A stretch of DNA of 64,000 bases from Pokkaliibacter sp. MBI-7. GTDB lineage: Bacteria; Pseudomonadota; Gammaproteobacteria; Pseudomonadales; Balneatricaceae. The position numbers and the translations under genes were made by a program. The first letter of the stretch is position 1, and each line of letters starts with the position of its first letter. The stretch is taken from assembly GCF_029846635.1 (NCBI RefSeq), contig NZ_JARVTG010000001.1, forward strand, positions 248,001-312,000, given 5' to 3'. Shown in pieces: positions 1 through 8,422 of this stretch. Below the pieces are notes generated by a model. That model was not told where the DNA came from. It saw nothing but the letters and a program-made list of their open reading frames with translations, and did not search any database.

Positions 1-568
1 TGATCAGCACACCCTTACCTTGCTCACCACCGCGTGCGCGCACGGTATAAGCGCGGGAGAAGTTCATACCGACCAACCAGTCGGAATACTGGCGAGCCTT
101 TGCGGCAGACAGCAGGCCATCAAATTCAGACCCACCACGTAAGTTGGCCAGCGCCTTTTGCAGCACAGGCAACTCCAGAGAATGGTGCCAAAGGCGGAAC
201 AAGGGTCCGCGCCAGTTCATTTCCTCCAGCAACTCGCGAATCAACAGCTCACCTTCGCGCCCGGTATCACCTGCGTTAACCACCTCTCCTGCCTGCTTCA
301 GGCAACGACGAATAACAGACAGCTGTTTACTAACACCTTTGCGAGGCAACCGCTGCCAGCTATCAGGAATCATCGGCAATGTATCTAGGCGCCACGCTTT
401 CCATGAAGGGGAATAGCTATCAGGTGGTGCTAGTTCATACATATGCCCAAACAGCCAGGTGACCTGCCAGCCTTGACCAGCAATCAACCCGTCCTGGTTT
501 TGTCCACCACCGAGCGCCCTGGCCACCTCTCTGGCCAACGAAGGCTTTTCACACAAATAGAGTCGCAT
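1..568 (-). CDS. topB: DNA topoisomerase III, N-terminal part (runs off the window)
   Basis: Type IA topoisomerase that relaxes and decatenates DNA through a single-strand break. Reading the reverse strand from an ATG at 568 gives a protein starting MRLYLCEKPSLAREVARALG, the usual Toprim opening of TopB with the metal- and catalysis-related Glu in CEKPS. It continues through AGDTGREGELL, the second Toprim motif, and LWHHSLE. The reading frame is open to base 1, so about 189 residues are visible and the catalytic Tyr lies outside. The family is usually 600-700 residues. The gene is separated from ycaO by about 150 bases and probably has its own promoter. The identification is firm; whether the full gene is intact cannot be seen. 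Confidence 0.9.
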   Translation of the reverse strand, partial: MRLYLCEKPSLAREVARALGGGQNQDGLIAGQGWQVTWLFGHMYELAPPDSYSPSWKAWRLDTLPMIPDSWQRLPRKGVSKQLSVIRRCLKQAGEVVNAGDTGREGELLIRELLEEMNWRGPLFRLWHHSLELPVLQKALANLRGGSEFDGLLSAAKARQYSDWLVGMNFSRAYTVRARGGEQGKGVLI

Positions 569-714
569 AGCCACCCCTAAAACTGGATGGCCATACAGTA
601 TTTATCTCAAAGAAGGAAAACAAGAGCACAGGAGGGAGATTTAACCAGGCAGCTCACCCAATACAGAGCATATTGAGCTAAGCCGTCGAAAACTTAACCT
701 ATCCGCGAACAGAT

Positions 715-2466
715 TTAACGCAACGCAAAATAGTGTGCAGCTTTGGCTTTTTGTACTTTATCACGCGCCGCCAGCAGCATCTGGTGTGAAGTAAATCCGT
801 CAAGATCATCGCCTGCAACAACAAATCCCGGGAAGCCAGCTCGTCCTTCCAGCATGGCAATACATTGCTCGACCAGCACTTCACCATACATGCGCTGCAG
901 CACTCGCAAGTAGTCCTGCAGATCACGATGCAGATCCAGATCAAGTTGCAACATAACCAGCAGGCAGCGGTATCTGGATCTCCTCGACTGTGGCAGCGCA
1001 GTGCACGCGACCACATCCTTCAGATCACCCAACACCTGCTCTCGCTCACCCAGCGCCAGATTGATCAGTAAACGTATCTCACAGACCGTAAGACCTTTCC
1101 AAACGGAATCATCATCAGTCAACAAACCCAGCAAGCTGCCAAGATCTTGATGAGGAGGCAGATCCATATCTTCCAACTCATCCAGCAACTCTCGCAACGC
1201 AGGCACATCGAGCAATGGCAAGGCTAATAGACGCTGGCGCAGGTCGCGTGCACGATTGTCATTGGAGGTACCAAGTCGAGATACCGGATGAACTTCCGAC
1301 ATGCCGGGCACGATAATGCGGCAAGCAGCCATACCCATGAATGCGTAGTCAGCAATGTAGATATCCATATCGACAATATGGATCAGATGACACAGATGAT
1401 TAAACTGTTCTTCCGGTGTACCTGTCACATCCCAGTCGACAAAGTGGTAATCATTACTTTCACTGAAAAGATCCCAGCACACTCTGCCGGTGAATTTACT
1501 GAAGTGCGCATCAAGATTGGCCTGCTCCGCCACCTTGGTCAGATCAAACGTAGGCTCAGGCAAGTCGATAAGCTGCTGCAACTCGCGCCCTTGCAGCATT
1601 TCAGTAAACGCTCTCTCCATCGCCATACCAAAGCGCGGATGGGAGCCAAAACAGGCAAAACATCCACCACTGACGGGGTTCATCACCGTGACATTAATCA
1701 GCGGGAACTTGCCATTGAGTGATGCATCACGCACTTCCACGATCAGGCCGTTACTTTCTAGGGTAGTGACCATTTCTTGAACATGGGGGTAACGCGCCAG
1801 CACCTGATCAGGGACTAGTGGCAGGCTGATACCATCCGTAATGATAGTGGTCTTGATGTGCCTCTCAAATATTTCAGATAGTGCCTGCACCCGAGCCTCA
1901 TACTTCCCTGCCCCAACGGCCATGCCATTGCCGACATAAAGGTTGCTGATGATATTCACCGGAAACCAGACCGTCTGATGATTGCGCTGCCTGATGAACG
2001 GTAGCGCACAGATACCTCTGCTCCGATCCCCGCTACCGGCATCAATCAATTGCTCTGGCACCAGATCCTGGCTCAGGTTGTAGTGCGCCAACGTGGGCCC
2101 GTCCAACAACCCTCTTGGCCACTCGTCGTCCTCGAATGGAAACCACTTTTCCTGTGGGTAGTAAACAAAAGGCTCCGCGCAGGCATGGGCTGAAAGATAC
2201 AGGCCGTTGAAAAAATAATTGCAGCTAAGACGCTCAAGCATTTCGCCATAGGCAGAGACCAATGCAGCCTCTTTACTCACTCCCTTGCCGTTGCTGACGA
2301 GCCGTGAACACAACTTGTCTTGCAGTCTCACTGACCAGACATGGGGTATCGGGTTGACCCACTCGCCTTCTTCCATCAAAAAACCGCGCTTCCGCAACAA
2401 CTCTCGCATGTGTTCGAGCGTTTCAAGCAAGGTGAAAGAAGAGGGTCGATAGTCAAGTGGAGCCAT
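715..2466 (-). CDS. ycaO: YcaO-domain protein (ribosomal protein S12 methylthiolation accessory factor)
   Basis: The 583-residue protein matches E. coli YcaO (586 aa) along its full length. Shared stretches include NPIPHVWSV near the N terminus, GEMLERLSCNYFF, a GICALPF segment, EARVQALSEIFERH, and the C-terminal VQKAKAAH. YcaO proteins bind ATP and activate amide carbonyls. In E. coli, YcaO enhances RimO-dependent beta-methylthiolation of Asp in ribosomal protein S12. The C-terminal third, beyond the YcaO domain, looks helical as in the E. coli protein. It stands alone between topB and a short ORF, and no azoline-peptide precursor is visible nearby, so an S12-linked role is more likely than natural-product synthesis. 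Confidence 0.93.
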   Translation of the reverse strand: MAPLDYRPSSFTLLETLEHMRELLRKRGFLMEEGEWVNPIPHVWSVRLQDKLCSRLVSNGKGVSKEAALVSAYGEMLERLSCNYFFNGLYLSAHACAEPFVYYPQEKWFPFEDDEWPRGLLDGPTLAHYNLSQDLVPEQLIDAGSGDRSRGICALPFIRQRNHQTVWFPVNIISNLYVGNGMAVGAGKYEARVQALSEIFERHIKTTIITDGISLPLVPDQVLARYPHVQEMVTTLESNGLIVEVRDASLNGKFPLINVTVMNPVSGGCFACFGSHPRFGMAMERAFTEMLQGRELQQLIDLPEPTFDLTKVAEQANLDAHFSKFTGRVCWDLFSESNDYHFVDWDVTGTPEEQFNHLCHLIHIVDMDIYIADYAFMGMAACRIIVPGMSEVHPVSRLGTSNDNRARDLRQRLLALPLLDVPALRELLDELEDMDLPPHQDLGSLLGLLTDDDSVWKGLTVCEIRLLINLALGEREQVLGDLKDVVACTALPQSRRSRYRCLLVMLQLDLDLHRDLQDYLRVLQRMYGEVLVEQCIAMLEGRAGFPGFVVAGDDLDGFTSHQMLLAARDKVQKAKAAHYFALR

Positions 2467-2849
2467 GAAGTACCGCCAACATCAGAAAAAAAGATTTGGT
2501 GCCTAGTGCAGTCCATCTTAACGCAAGCCAGAGGGCGGCTGAACCGCCCAATACGCGCCATACAACCTTAACCCAGCTGTAACAGCCAAACTTTAGTCTA
2601 ATCACAGCAGCAAACAGCCACAGCACTCCTCCACATTTGTGGAATTGAAGAAGCAGACCAGACGACCGGGCAACACTTTGAATCAATCAACGGATAGAAA
2701 TTGCTGCGCTTCAACCACATAGATCAAAGGTTTTACGTAGTCGGAAGTGCGTTGTAGGTTACGGAGCTTTTGAGAAATACCCTTTCGCAATAGCGAGAGA
2801 AATAACAATAACGATCCAACACAACAATAACTACTACGAGGAACGACAG
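2467..2849. other. Intergenic region between ycaO and a small ORF
   Basis: This 383-base stretch must hold the promoters for ycaO (leftward) and for the small ORF at 2850 (rightward). A short hairpin, GGGCGG-CTGAA-CCGCCC, lies at 2533-2549 in the ycaO leader. I see no convincing gene, no T-tract terminator and no recognisable operator. Confidence 0.4.
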
Positions 2850-3056
2850 ATGAAAAACAACAACGAAAGCGTACGCAAGATCGCCATACTGGCTGTAGGG
2901 AAAGATCACTTTGAAGTAGATGGCTGCTATCTGGGTGATGAACGCAAACCCCGCTGGTACACCATCAGCCATGTTGGCAGCAACAGCACATCATCGATGC
3001 GGGTCGATAACTTTCCCACCCACGACACGCTCAAGCGGCTATTTCCCACCAACTAA
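2850..3056 (+). CDS. Small hypothetical protein (68 aa)
   Basis: The ORF starts at an ATG preceded by ACGAGGAACGACAG, which carries a good GAGGA ribosome-binding site, and it is not overlapped by another gene. The 68-residue product is soluble and mixed in charge, with no signal peptide or membrane segment. A VEGCYLGDERKPRWYTI-like central part (residues 23-40, VDGCYLGDERKPRWYTIS) suggests a small folded domain. I do not recognise the family. The good ribosome-binding site and isolated position favour a real gene, but there is no independent support. Confidence 0.5.
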   Translation: MKNNNESVRKIAILAVGKDHFEVDGCYLGDERKPRWYTISHVGSNSTSSMRVDNFPTHDTLKRLFPTN

Positions 3057-3089
3057 CACCGGTTTAAATTATCACCACACGCTCAATAT

Positions 3090-3119
3090 TTGAAACACCC
3101 CATAATACCGTGTTATTAT
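3090..3119 (+). promoter_or_regulatory. Sigma-70-like promoter in front of the candidate small RNA
   Basis: TTGAAA at 3090-3095 and TATTAT at 3114-3119 match the -35 and -10 consensus at five of six positions each, with an 18-base spacer. Transcription would start near 3126, about 80 bases before a strong terminator. Confidence 0.5.
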
Positions 3120-3125
3120 GGCGCC

Positions 3126-3207
3126 TTACTTGCTGCCAGTAGGCATACACAGGTAGCGAGTGTCTTCACAGGTTTGGGGGTAGGCGTTTGCCTACCCTTT
3201 TTTTATT
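3126..3207 (+). ncRNA. Candidate ~80-nt small RNA or terminated leader
   Basis: The region downstream of the promoter at 3090-3119 has no start codon with a ribosome-binding site. It ends in a textbook intrinsic terminator: GGGTAGGC, a 4-base loop, GCCTACCC and seven T residues (about 3178-3207). This is the architecture of a small regulatory RNA. It could instead be a terminated 5' leader of the ribosome hibernation gene at 3426, although 220 bases separate the two. I do not recognise an Rfam family by eye. The start is inferred from the promoter and is uncertain by several bases. Confidence 0.4.
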
Positions 3208-3425
3208 GCTGCCCATCAACATCTGCATCATTTCCTTTCAACCCTATTGCATCCTTTCATGGGCTGTGTTTTTCTAAAGTTATAGGCACAAAACGGAAGG
3301 AGCAGAAAGCACTAACCATCTGATTTTTATCTTCTTTTTCTACTATTTGTTTATGGTGCAAGGGTGAGTACTTGTTCTTCAACAGCTCTCTTGCACAGTA
3401 GTTTGATGCGCACAGGAGGCAAACC

Positions 3426-3761
3426 ATGCAAATCCGCATTAGCAACCTTGACGATGCCAAACTCTCTCCCGCCGTTCGCGAGCGTCTTATTCAAAAACTG
3501 ATTCAGCATTCAGGCCTAGACCAACAGGTGCATGACCTTCATATAGTGATGAATAAAAGCGGCCGTAAAGAATGCATCGAAGCGCACATTCATTTGAGTG
3601 ATCAGGGTGACTTCTTCGCCAAAGCAGAAGGAGACAACCTCTATGTGGCGATTGATGAACTGGGTGACAAAGTAAGAAAACAGGTAGAACGATATCGGGC
3701 ACGTTTCCAGCCTCGACGCGGAGCGGGCATGAAACGCGCAGCAGAAGCTACAGTGTCATAA
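3426..3761 (+). CDS. HPF/RaiA-family ribosome hibernation (sigma-54 modulation) protein
   Basis: The 111-residue protein starts MQIRISNLDD and carries the family's beta-alpha-beta pattern: HIVMNKSGRKECIEAHIHL, then DFFAKAEGDNLYVAIDEL, then DKVRKQVERYRARF. These match the HPF/YfiA segments that place the protein in the mRNA/tRNA channel of the 30S subunit in stationary phase. Its length is close to RaiA and short HPF, and it lacks the C-terminal dimerisation domain of long HPF. An AGGAGG site sits 7 bases before the ATG. A GTGCAAG/CTTGCAC hairpin (3356-3396) lies in the leader. The divergent sequence makes HPF versus RaiA undecidable. Confidence 0.85.
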   Translation: MQIRISNLDDAKLSPAVRERLIQKLIQHSGLDQQVHDLHIVMNKSGRKECIEAHIHLSDQGDFFAKAEGDNLYVAIDELGDKVRKQVERYRARFQPRRGAGMKRAAEATVS

Positions 3762-3879
3762 CTGCAGCGCAGTAGCAGACCAGATACTCAGAGGTTAATG
3801 GCTCAATCTTTGGCAGGGTAACGAGGTAAGAGGTACCAATCCCTGCCTGGCTCAGGCATCTAAATACTTTCAGGAGACA

Positions 3880-4428
3880 TCACACCCCGGTATTTGCCGG
3901 GGTGTTTGTTTCTATAAGGTCCATATTGTCTCCGGCATCATGTCCTTCGACGTCTGGCCCATCGACGGGCTCTTCAAGATTATCCCAATCCATACCACAA
4001 TACGCCTGATGCGTATTCACTTCCAAAGCAGCCATGGTATGCACTGCATGACTATCCTGTTCCAGCAAATGGGCAGGTACAGCTACCAATGAGTCACTGA
4101 ACCCCACCAGCGCAATATTATGCCGCCGACAATGCTGCAACACTTTTTCTAACGCAGACACCACCGCCATCTGCTGACGAGTCAACTGATCAGAGAGCTT
4201 AGGTTTGGCTGGCGCCCCCTTGCGACGACTGGACGCCTGACGAATAGCGTATCCGTCATAATCGATAAGCTGCAGCGTGACATCAGCTTTGGCACTTTGC
4301 TGCAGTGCACGTTTTGCTTCGTGAAACACAGCCTCTGCGTGGCAGCAAATGACATCCTCTGCACCACAGCGGCGAATAGCGTCGCGGATATCCTCCAGAC
4401 TAGCCAGAGGGGAAAGATTAATATCCAT
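3880..4428 (-). CDS. Hypothetical protein (182 aa)
   Basis: I do not recognise this soluble protein. It has no signal peptide or membrane segment. Residues 60-80 are basic (RRKGAPAKPK), followed by a helical stretch and the hydrophobic strand IALVGFSDSLVAVPAHL. The C-terminal 45 residues are acidic (NLEEPVDGPDVEGHDAGDN) and probably disordered. The ATG is preceded by GAAGGGAGCCT, an acceptable ribosome-binding site. The stop codon overlaps the terminator hairpin of the convergent upstream gene. It is divergent from ahpC, with a shared promoter region of about 210 bases. Confidence 0.7.
   Translation of the reverse strand: MDINLSPLASLEDIRDAIRRCGAEDVICCHAEAVFHEAKRALQQSAKADVTLQLIDYDGYAIRQASSRRKGAPAKPKLSDQLTRQQMAVVSALEKVLQHCRRHNIALVGFSDSLVAVPAHLLEQDSHAVHTMAALEVNTHQAYCGMDWDNLEEPVDGPDVEGHDAGDNMDLIETNTPANTGV
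3882..3912 (+). terminator. Intrinsic terminator after the hibernation factor gene
   Basis: ACACCCCGG, a 6-base loop and CCGGGGTGT form a 9-bp GC-rich stem followed by TTGTTTCT on the + strand. The hairpin lies inside the 3' end of the convergent gene at 3880-4428, so it is also coding on the other strand. Confidence 0.75.
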
Positions 4429-4509
4429 AGGCTCCCTTCATATCCGAAATCCAACGTTTTCAGGAGTATAGCCGAATCTAATCGGCCATCATTGGAAAAA
4501 CCTAAGTCG

Positions 4510-4546
4510 ATTACCAAACCATTAGTTTTGCCTATCGCTTTCATAC
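4510..4546 (+). promoter_or_regulatory. Possible OxyR-like site and promoter upstream of ahpC
   Basis: Three-to-four-base blocks at 11-base intervals (ATTA at 4510, ATTA at 4521, CTAT at 4532, ATAC at 4543) resemble the OxyR pattern ATAG-N7-CTAT repeated. The half site at 4521-4535 matches the extended half-site rule except at two positions. A weak -35 (TTGCCT, 4528) and -10 (near 4551) overlap it. OxyR control of ahpCF is typical of the family, but the match here is imperfect. Confidence 0.3.
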
Positions 4547-4641
4547 AATTATTAAAATGTACCCTTACGCGACTGCACAGTACTATGATTTTGTTTTCAA
4601 GCTATTCCCAAAAACGTACGACACTTAAAGGGGTTTAATAA

Positions 4642-5211
4642 ATGACTCAGTCTCTGATCAACACCGTTATCAAGCCTTTCAAAGCCACTGCCTTCCACAA
4701 TGGCGAATTCGTTCCTGTTTCTGACGCTGACCTGAAAGGCAAATGGTCTGTTGTCATGTTCTACCCTGCTGACTTCACCTTTGTCTGCCCTACCGAACTG
4801 GGCGACATGGCTGATCATTACGCGCAGCTGACTGAAATGGGTGTTGAAGTGTATTCAGTATCTACTGACACTCACTTCACTCACAAAGCCTGGCATGACG
4901 CTTCTGACACCATTCGCAAGATTGAATTCCCAATGATTGGCGACCCTACCGGTGTCATCTCTCGCAACTTCGGCGTCATGATTGAAGAAGAAGGTCTGGC
5001 ACTGCGTGGCACTTTCGTCATCAACCCAGAAGGTCAGATCAAGGTTGCTGAAATCCATGACCTAGGTATCGGTCGCTCAGCTAAAGAACTGGTACGTAAA
5101 GTTCAGGCCGCTCAGTATGTTGCCAGCCACGACGGCGAAGTATGCCCTGCTGCCTGGCAGCCTGGTGCAGAAACTCTGGCTCCTTCTTTGGATCTGGTTG
5201 GCAAGATCTAA
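4642..5211 (+). CDS. ahpC: Alkyl hydroperoxide reductase subunit C (typical 2-Cys peroxiredoxin)
   Basis: AhpC reduces hydrogen peroxide and organic hydroperoxides and is re-reduced by AhpF, whose gene follows. The 189-residue protein has the peroxidatic Cys49 in DFTFVCPTE and the resolving Cys168 in EVCPAAW, with the C-terminal tail that covers the active site. Length equals the E. coli enzyme within two residues. AAAGGGG lies 8-9 bases before the ATG. A strong terminator separates it from ahpF, so much of the transcript probably ends after ahpC and a fraction reads through. That fits the large excess of AhpC over AhpF seen in other bacteria. Confidence 0.97.
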   Translation: MTQSLINTVIKPFKATAFHNGEFVPVSDADLKGKWSVVMFYPADFTFVCPTELGDMADHYAQLTEMGVEVYSVSTDTHFTHKAWHDASDTIRKIEFPMIGDPTGVISRNFGVMIEEEGLALRGTFVINPEGQIKVAEIHDLGIGRSAKELVRKVQAAQYVASHDGEVCPAAWQPGAETLAPSLDLVGKI

Positions 5212-5303
5212 TCGCAGAACACCTGGGCTAACTCTTACGTTAGCCAACACCTGACCCAAGGCCGCACAAGAATACTCACGTATTGCTGTCTGTGCGATCG
5301 GGC

Positions 5304-5347
5304 GCCGCCCTTCTTTCTTCCGTGTTGAGGGGGGCGGCTTTTTTTTG
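5304..5347 (+). terminator. Intrinsic terminator between ahpC and ahpF
   Basis: GCCGCCC at 5304-5310 pairs with GGGCGGC at 5332-5338, followed by eight T residues. The loop is long (about 21 bases), so the stem may be less efficient than a tight hairpin and allow readthrough into ahpF. Confidence 0.7.
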
Positions 5348-5386
5348 CCTGAAATTTGACTGTACTTGCGAATATTGGGAGCAACC

Positions 5387-6961
5387 ATGTTAGACGCTAA
5401 CTTGAAGCAGCAACTGCGCACTTACTTACAGAATCTGAAAAGCCCTGTTGAACTGGTTGTGTCTCTCGACGATAGCAGCAAGTCACAGGAAATGAATGCG
5501 TTAGCTCAGGACATTGCCTCTCTGAGCAGTTTGATCAGTGTTTCCAGCAGCGATGACATGAGCGAGCGTAAGCCGTCTATGCAGGTAAAATCCGCTGCTA
5601 ATGGCACGATCATTCGCTTTGCAGGTCTTCCAATGGGCCATGAATTTACCTCACTGGTATTGGCGCTCCTGCACAGTGGTGGGCACCCGATGAAACTCAA
5701 CCCCGAGATCATCGAACAGGTGCGTAATCTCGAAGGAGAATACCAGTTTGAGACCTATGTCTCTCTTACCTGCCAGAACTGCCCTGAGGTTATTCAGGCG
5801 CTGAACATGATGGCAGCCATCAACCCTCAGATCACCAACGTTATGATTGATGGCTCACTGTTTCAGGATGAAGTAAGCAAGCGCAATGTAATGGCTGTGC
5901 CCAGTGTCTACCTGAATGGTCAGTCTTTTGCTCAGGGCCGCATGACGCTGGTAGAAATACTCAACAAAGTCGACACCGGTGCCAGCAAGCGACAGGCCGA
6001 AGTGCTGAACAAAAAGGACACCTTTGACTTCCTGGTGGTAGGTGCTGGCCCTGCAGGTGCTGCTGCAGCAATCTACGGTGCCCGCAAAGGTATCCGCACT
6101 GGTATCGTTGCTGATCGCTTCGGCGGCCAGGTGCTGGATACTGTCGGCATTGAAAACTTCATTTCGGTGAAAGCAACCGAAGGCCCGAAGCTGGCTGCCA
6201 GTCTGGAAGAACACGTACGTGATTACGAAGTCGACATCATGAACGACCAGCGGGCAGCCAAACTGACTGCGGGCGAACTGATCGAAATTGAACTGGAAAA
6301 CGGTGCCAAGCTGACCTCTCGCGCCGTACTGCTGGCCACCGGTGCCCGTTGGCGCGAAATGAACGTACCGGGTGAAAAAGAATACCGTGGCCGCGGCGTG
6401 GCTTACTGCCCACACTGTGATGGCCCGCTGTTCAAGGGTAAGCGTGTCGCAGTGATCGGCGGCGGTAACTCTGGCATCGAGGCAGCCATCGATCTGGCCG
6501 GCATCGTCGAGCATGTCACCGTATTGGAGTTCGGCAATAGCCTGCGTGCAGATGACGTACTGCAACGTAAAGCCCGCTCAATGAAAAACGTGACCATCAT
6601 TACCGAAGCACAGACGACTGAAGTCACTGGTGATGGCGAACGTGTTAATGGCCTGAACTACACTCATCGTGGCACAGGTGAACAACACCATGTGGCATTG
6701 TCCGGCATCTTTGTGCAGATCGGTCTGGTACCCAACACTGAGTGGCTCAAAGGCAGCGGCGTGGAGCTAAGTCGCTTCGGCGAAATCATCGTAGGCGCCC
6801 GAGGAGAAACATCTCTGCCTGGAGTATTTGCTGCAGGCGATGTTACCAATGTGCCCTACAAGCAAATCATCATTGCCATGGGCAGTGGCGCCAATGCCGC
6901 ATTGGGTGCATTCGACCACCTGATTCGCTCCTCTGCACCCGCAGAAGAAAAAGCGGCCTAA
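5387..6961 (+). CDS. ahpF: Alkyl hydroperoxide reductase subunit F (NADH-dependent disulfide reductase)
   Basis: AhpF passes electrons from NADH through FAD and two disulfide centres to AhpC. The 524-residue protein has the N-terminal double thioredoxin-like domain with Cys129-Cys132 (TCQNCPE). A thioredoxin-reductase-like part follows, with the FAD motif VVGAGPAGAAAAIYGARKG, Cys341-Cys344 in CPHCDGP, the NADH motif VIGGGNSGIEAA and the C-terminal GVFAAGDVT. The spacing matches E. coli AhpF. I start it at the ATG at 5387, preceded by GGGAGCAACC, rather than at an upstream TTG at 5366 that has no ribosome-binding site. Confidence 0.97.
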   Translation: MLDANLKQQLRTYLQNLKSPVELVVSLDDSSKSQEMNALAQDIASLSSLISVSSSDDMSERKPSMQVKSAANGTIIRFAGLPMGHEFTSLVLALLHSGGHPMKLNPEIIEQVRNLEGEYQFETYVSLTCQNCPEVIQALNMMAAINPQITNVMIDGSLFQDEVSKRNVMAVPSVYLNGQSFAQGRMTLVEILNKVDTGASKRQAEVLNKKDTFDFLVVGAGPAGAAAAIYGARKGIRTGIVADRFGGQVLDTVGIENFISVKATEGPKLAASLEEHVRDYEVDIMNDQRAAKLTAGELIEIELENGAKLTSRAVLLATGARWREMNVPGEKEYRGRGVAYCPHCDGPLFKGKRVAVIGGGNSGIEAAIDLAGIVEHVTVLEFGNSLRADDVLQRKARSMKNVTIITEAQTTEVTGDGERVNGLNYTHRGTGEQHHVALSGIFVQIGLVPNTEWLKGSGVELSRFGEIIVGARGETSLPGVFAAGDVTNVPYKQIIIAMGSGANAALGAFDHLIRSSAPAEEKAA

Positions 6962-6987
6962 TCAGTAGCCTATTCACTTCGATACCC

Positions 6988-7018
6988 AGACCGGAGCCGG
7001 TTATACCGCCTCCGGTCT
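6988..7018 (+). terminator. Hairpin after ahpF, probable terminator
   Basis: AGACCGGAG and CTCCGGTCT form a 9-bp stem with an inner CCGG/CCG extension, 26 bases after the ahpF stop. The following sequence (GCTACTTTCTGG) has only a weak T run, so terminator function is likely but not certain. Confidence 0.5.
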
Positions 7019-7124
7019 GCTACTTTCTGGCTATTCGCCACTGATCATTTATTGACCTGAGTCATCCCACTTCTACAACTCACAGGCATATAGTCTGAGC
7101 ATATCGAGATGGGAGGAGAAGGCC

Positions 7125-7631
7125 ATGAACATCATCAACCAACTCAAGCAAGATCACGCTCATCTGCAGGAAATGCTGCGTTTACTTGATGAACATATTC
7201 ATCATGATGAGCTGGATCTGGGCTTGATCAAAGAAACTCTCGCCTATATCGGTGATTATGCAGAGCGCTATCACCATCCGATGGAAGATCGACTGCTGAA
7301 CCACCTCAGCCAGCATAACCCACGCCTGACCAAGCTTTACCATCACCTTCAGGAAGACCACATTACGCTGGAAGCACAGAGCAATCAGATCCGAGAACAA
7401 CTGGAAGCCATTGAAATGAGCACTGTGGTGCCAATGGATGAATTCCGCAAATCGCTGCTGCTCTGGGTAGCTGCGCAACAACGTCACCTGCATTATGAAG
7501 ATCAGTACATGCTGCCTGTTGCAGAAAATGATCTACGTCTTTACCCGGAGAACTTCGACTGGCCACTGCCACCTAACGTGGGTCTGATTACACAGTATCA
7601 GTCCCTGACACGCGATCTGCGCTCTTCTTGA
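7125..7631 (+). CDS. Hemerythrin HHE-domain protein
   Basis: The 168-residue helical protein begins MNIINQLKQDHAHLQEML and contains HHPMEDRLLNHL and HLHYEDQYMLP, the spaced His/Glu ligands of a hemerythrin-like diiron site (HxxxE pattern). Such proteins bind oxygen or iron, or act in the response to nitric oxide or peroxide. It lies 160 bases after ahpF and has a strong ribosome-binding site (GGGAGGAGAAGGCC). The hairpin between them suggests its own promoter. A link to the peroxide genes is plausible from position only. The exact function within the family is open. Confidence 0.88.
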   Translation: MNIINQLKQDHAHLQEMLRLLDEHIHHDELDLGLIKETLAYIGDYAERYHHPMEDRLLNHLSQHNPRLTKLYHHLQEDHITLEAQSNQIREQLEAIEMSTVVPMDEFRKSLLLWVAAQQRHLHYEDQYMLPVAENDLRLYPENFDWPLPPNVGLITQYQSLTRDLRSS

Positions 7632-7725
7632 TGCAGTTGCAGTAGGGTTTAAAGCATAAGGCTCGGGAACTTAGATAGGACAGGGACGTCAATTTGCAGA
7701 GATGCTAGTGGCTCAGAACGTGCTC

Positions 7726-8184
7726 CTAAAGCTGACTCTGCACTCCCAGCCAGTACTTGACCTTGGCAGCATCGACTGAAGACGCCAGGCCACCCTCACT
7801 GTAAGCAGATATCAGCCGACTGATAGCCAGCGGATGATGTTGCTCCGCAGCTTTCTCATACCAGGCGCGTGCCTGACTAAGATCCGGGCCGACATGCTGG
7901 AACCCTTGCTCCCAGATACGCGCCAGCTGGTACTGCGCTTTACTGTCACCAGCCTCAGCGGCACGCACAATAAAACCCACCCCATCCAGCTTGGCCTGCA
8001 CATTCACACCGCGAAAGTACAATAGATGACCAATCTGGCTTTGCGCCTGCAAATGCCCTCTCTCGGCGCACCAACGCAGCGCACGCATAGTCCAATGGTG
8101 GCGTTTCTCCGCATGGGACCACCACGCTGTATGGAACAAGCCGTTCACCAGAGGGTAGAACAGATGGGCCGTAAAACTGGACAT
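7726..8184 (-). CDS. Sel1-like repeat protein
   Basis: The product contains two or three Sel1-type alpha/alpha repeats: AERGHLQAQSQIGHLLYF, AAEAGDSKAQYQLARIWEQG and the degenerate AAEQHHPLAISRLISAYSEGG. Such solenoids mediate protein contacts. The start is uncertain. I prefer the ATG at 8184 (152 residues), which has AAGGA 14-15 bases upstream. The frame is open to a TTG at 8250, which would add 22 aromatic residues (FHFWRAASFWTIWF). A small basic ORF ends about 90 bases upstream and may be in the same operon. No substrate or partner can be named. Confidence 0.75.
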   Translation of the reverse strand: MSSFTAHLFYPLVNGLFHTAWWSHAEKRHHWTMRALRWCAERGHLQAQSQIGHLLYFRGVNVQAKLDGVGFIVRAAEAGDSKAQYQLARIWEQGFQHVGPDLSQARAWYEKAAEQHHPLAISRLISAYSEGGLASSVDAAKVKYWLGVQSQL

Positions 8185-8272
8185 GCTCGGTATTCTTTTT
8201 CCTTGAAACCAGATGGTCCAGAAACTAGCGGCCCGCCAGAAATGAAACAAGAGGACGTATTCAATATCCTTA

Positions 8273-8422
8273 TTAATGCCAAGGTGATGGACGCTTTTTA
8301 GGTTTCACATCCATCCCCATCGCTCGGGCAAACTGCGCTCTGATGCGTTGCACACGCTTCTCGCGCTCTTGCACGAATTTGCGCTTTTTGAACTCTTCAT
8401 AACTAATCACTTGAGCGACCAT
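8273..8422 (-). CDS. Small basic protein (49 aa), probable gene
   Basis: The reverse strand has an ATG at 8422 directly after CTAAGGAGGGAAGGTC, one of the strongest ribosome-binding sites in the window. The frame encodes 49 residues starting MVAQVISYEEFKKRKFVQER, continuing with EKRVQRIRAQFARAMGM and ending VKPKKRPSPWH. The product is strongly basic and predicted to be one long amphipathic helix. It has no membrane segment. It lies upstream of the Sel1-repeat gene in the same direction. I do not recognise a named family. The ribosome-binding site and the regular helical, charged composition argue for a real small protein, possibly nucleic-acid or ribosome associated. Confidence 0.55.
   Translation of the reverse strand: MVAQVISYEEFKKRKFVQEREKRVQRIRAQFARAMGMDVKPKKRPSPWH

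Noticed and set aside
1288..1722. 144-residue ORF antisense to ycaO
   Set aside because: ycaO is convincingly coding on the other strand, with full-length similarity to E. coli YcaO.
715..2466. Azoline-peptide (RiPP) cluster suggested by the YcaO domain
   Set aside because: There is no E1-like partner, dehydrogenase or precursor peptide nearby, and the protein matches E. coli YcaO over its full length.
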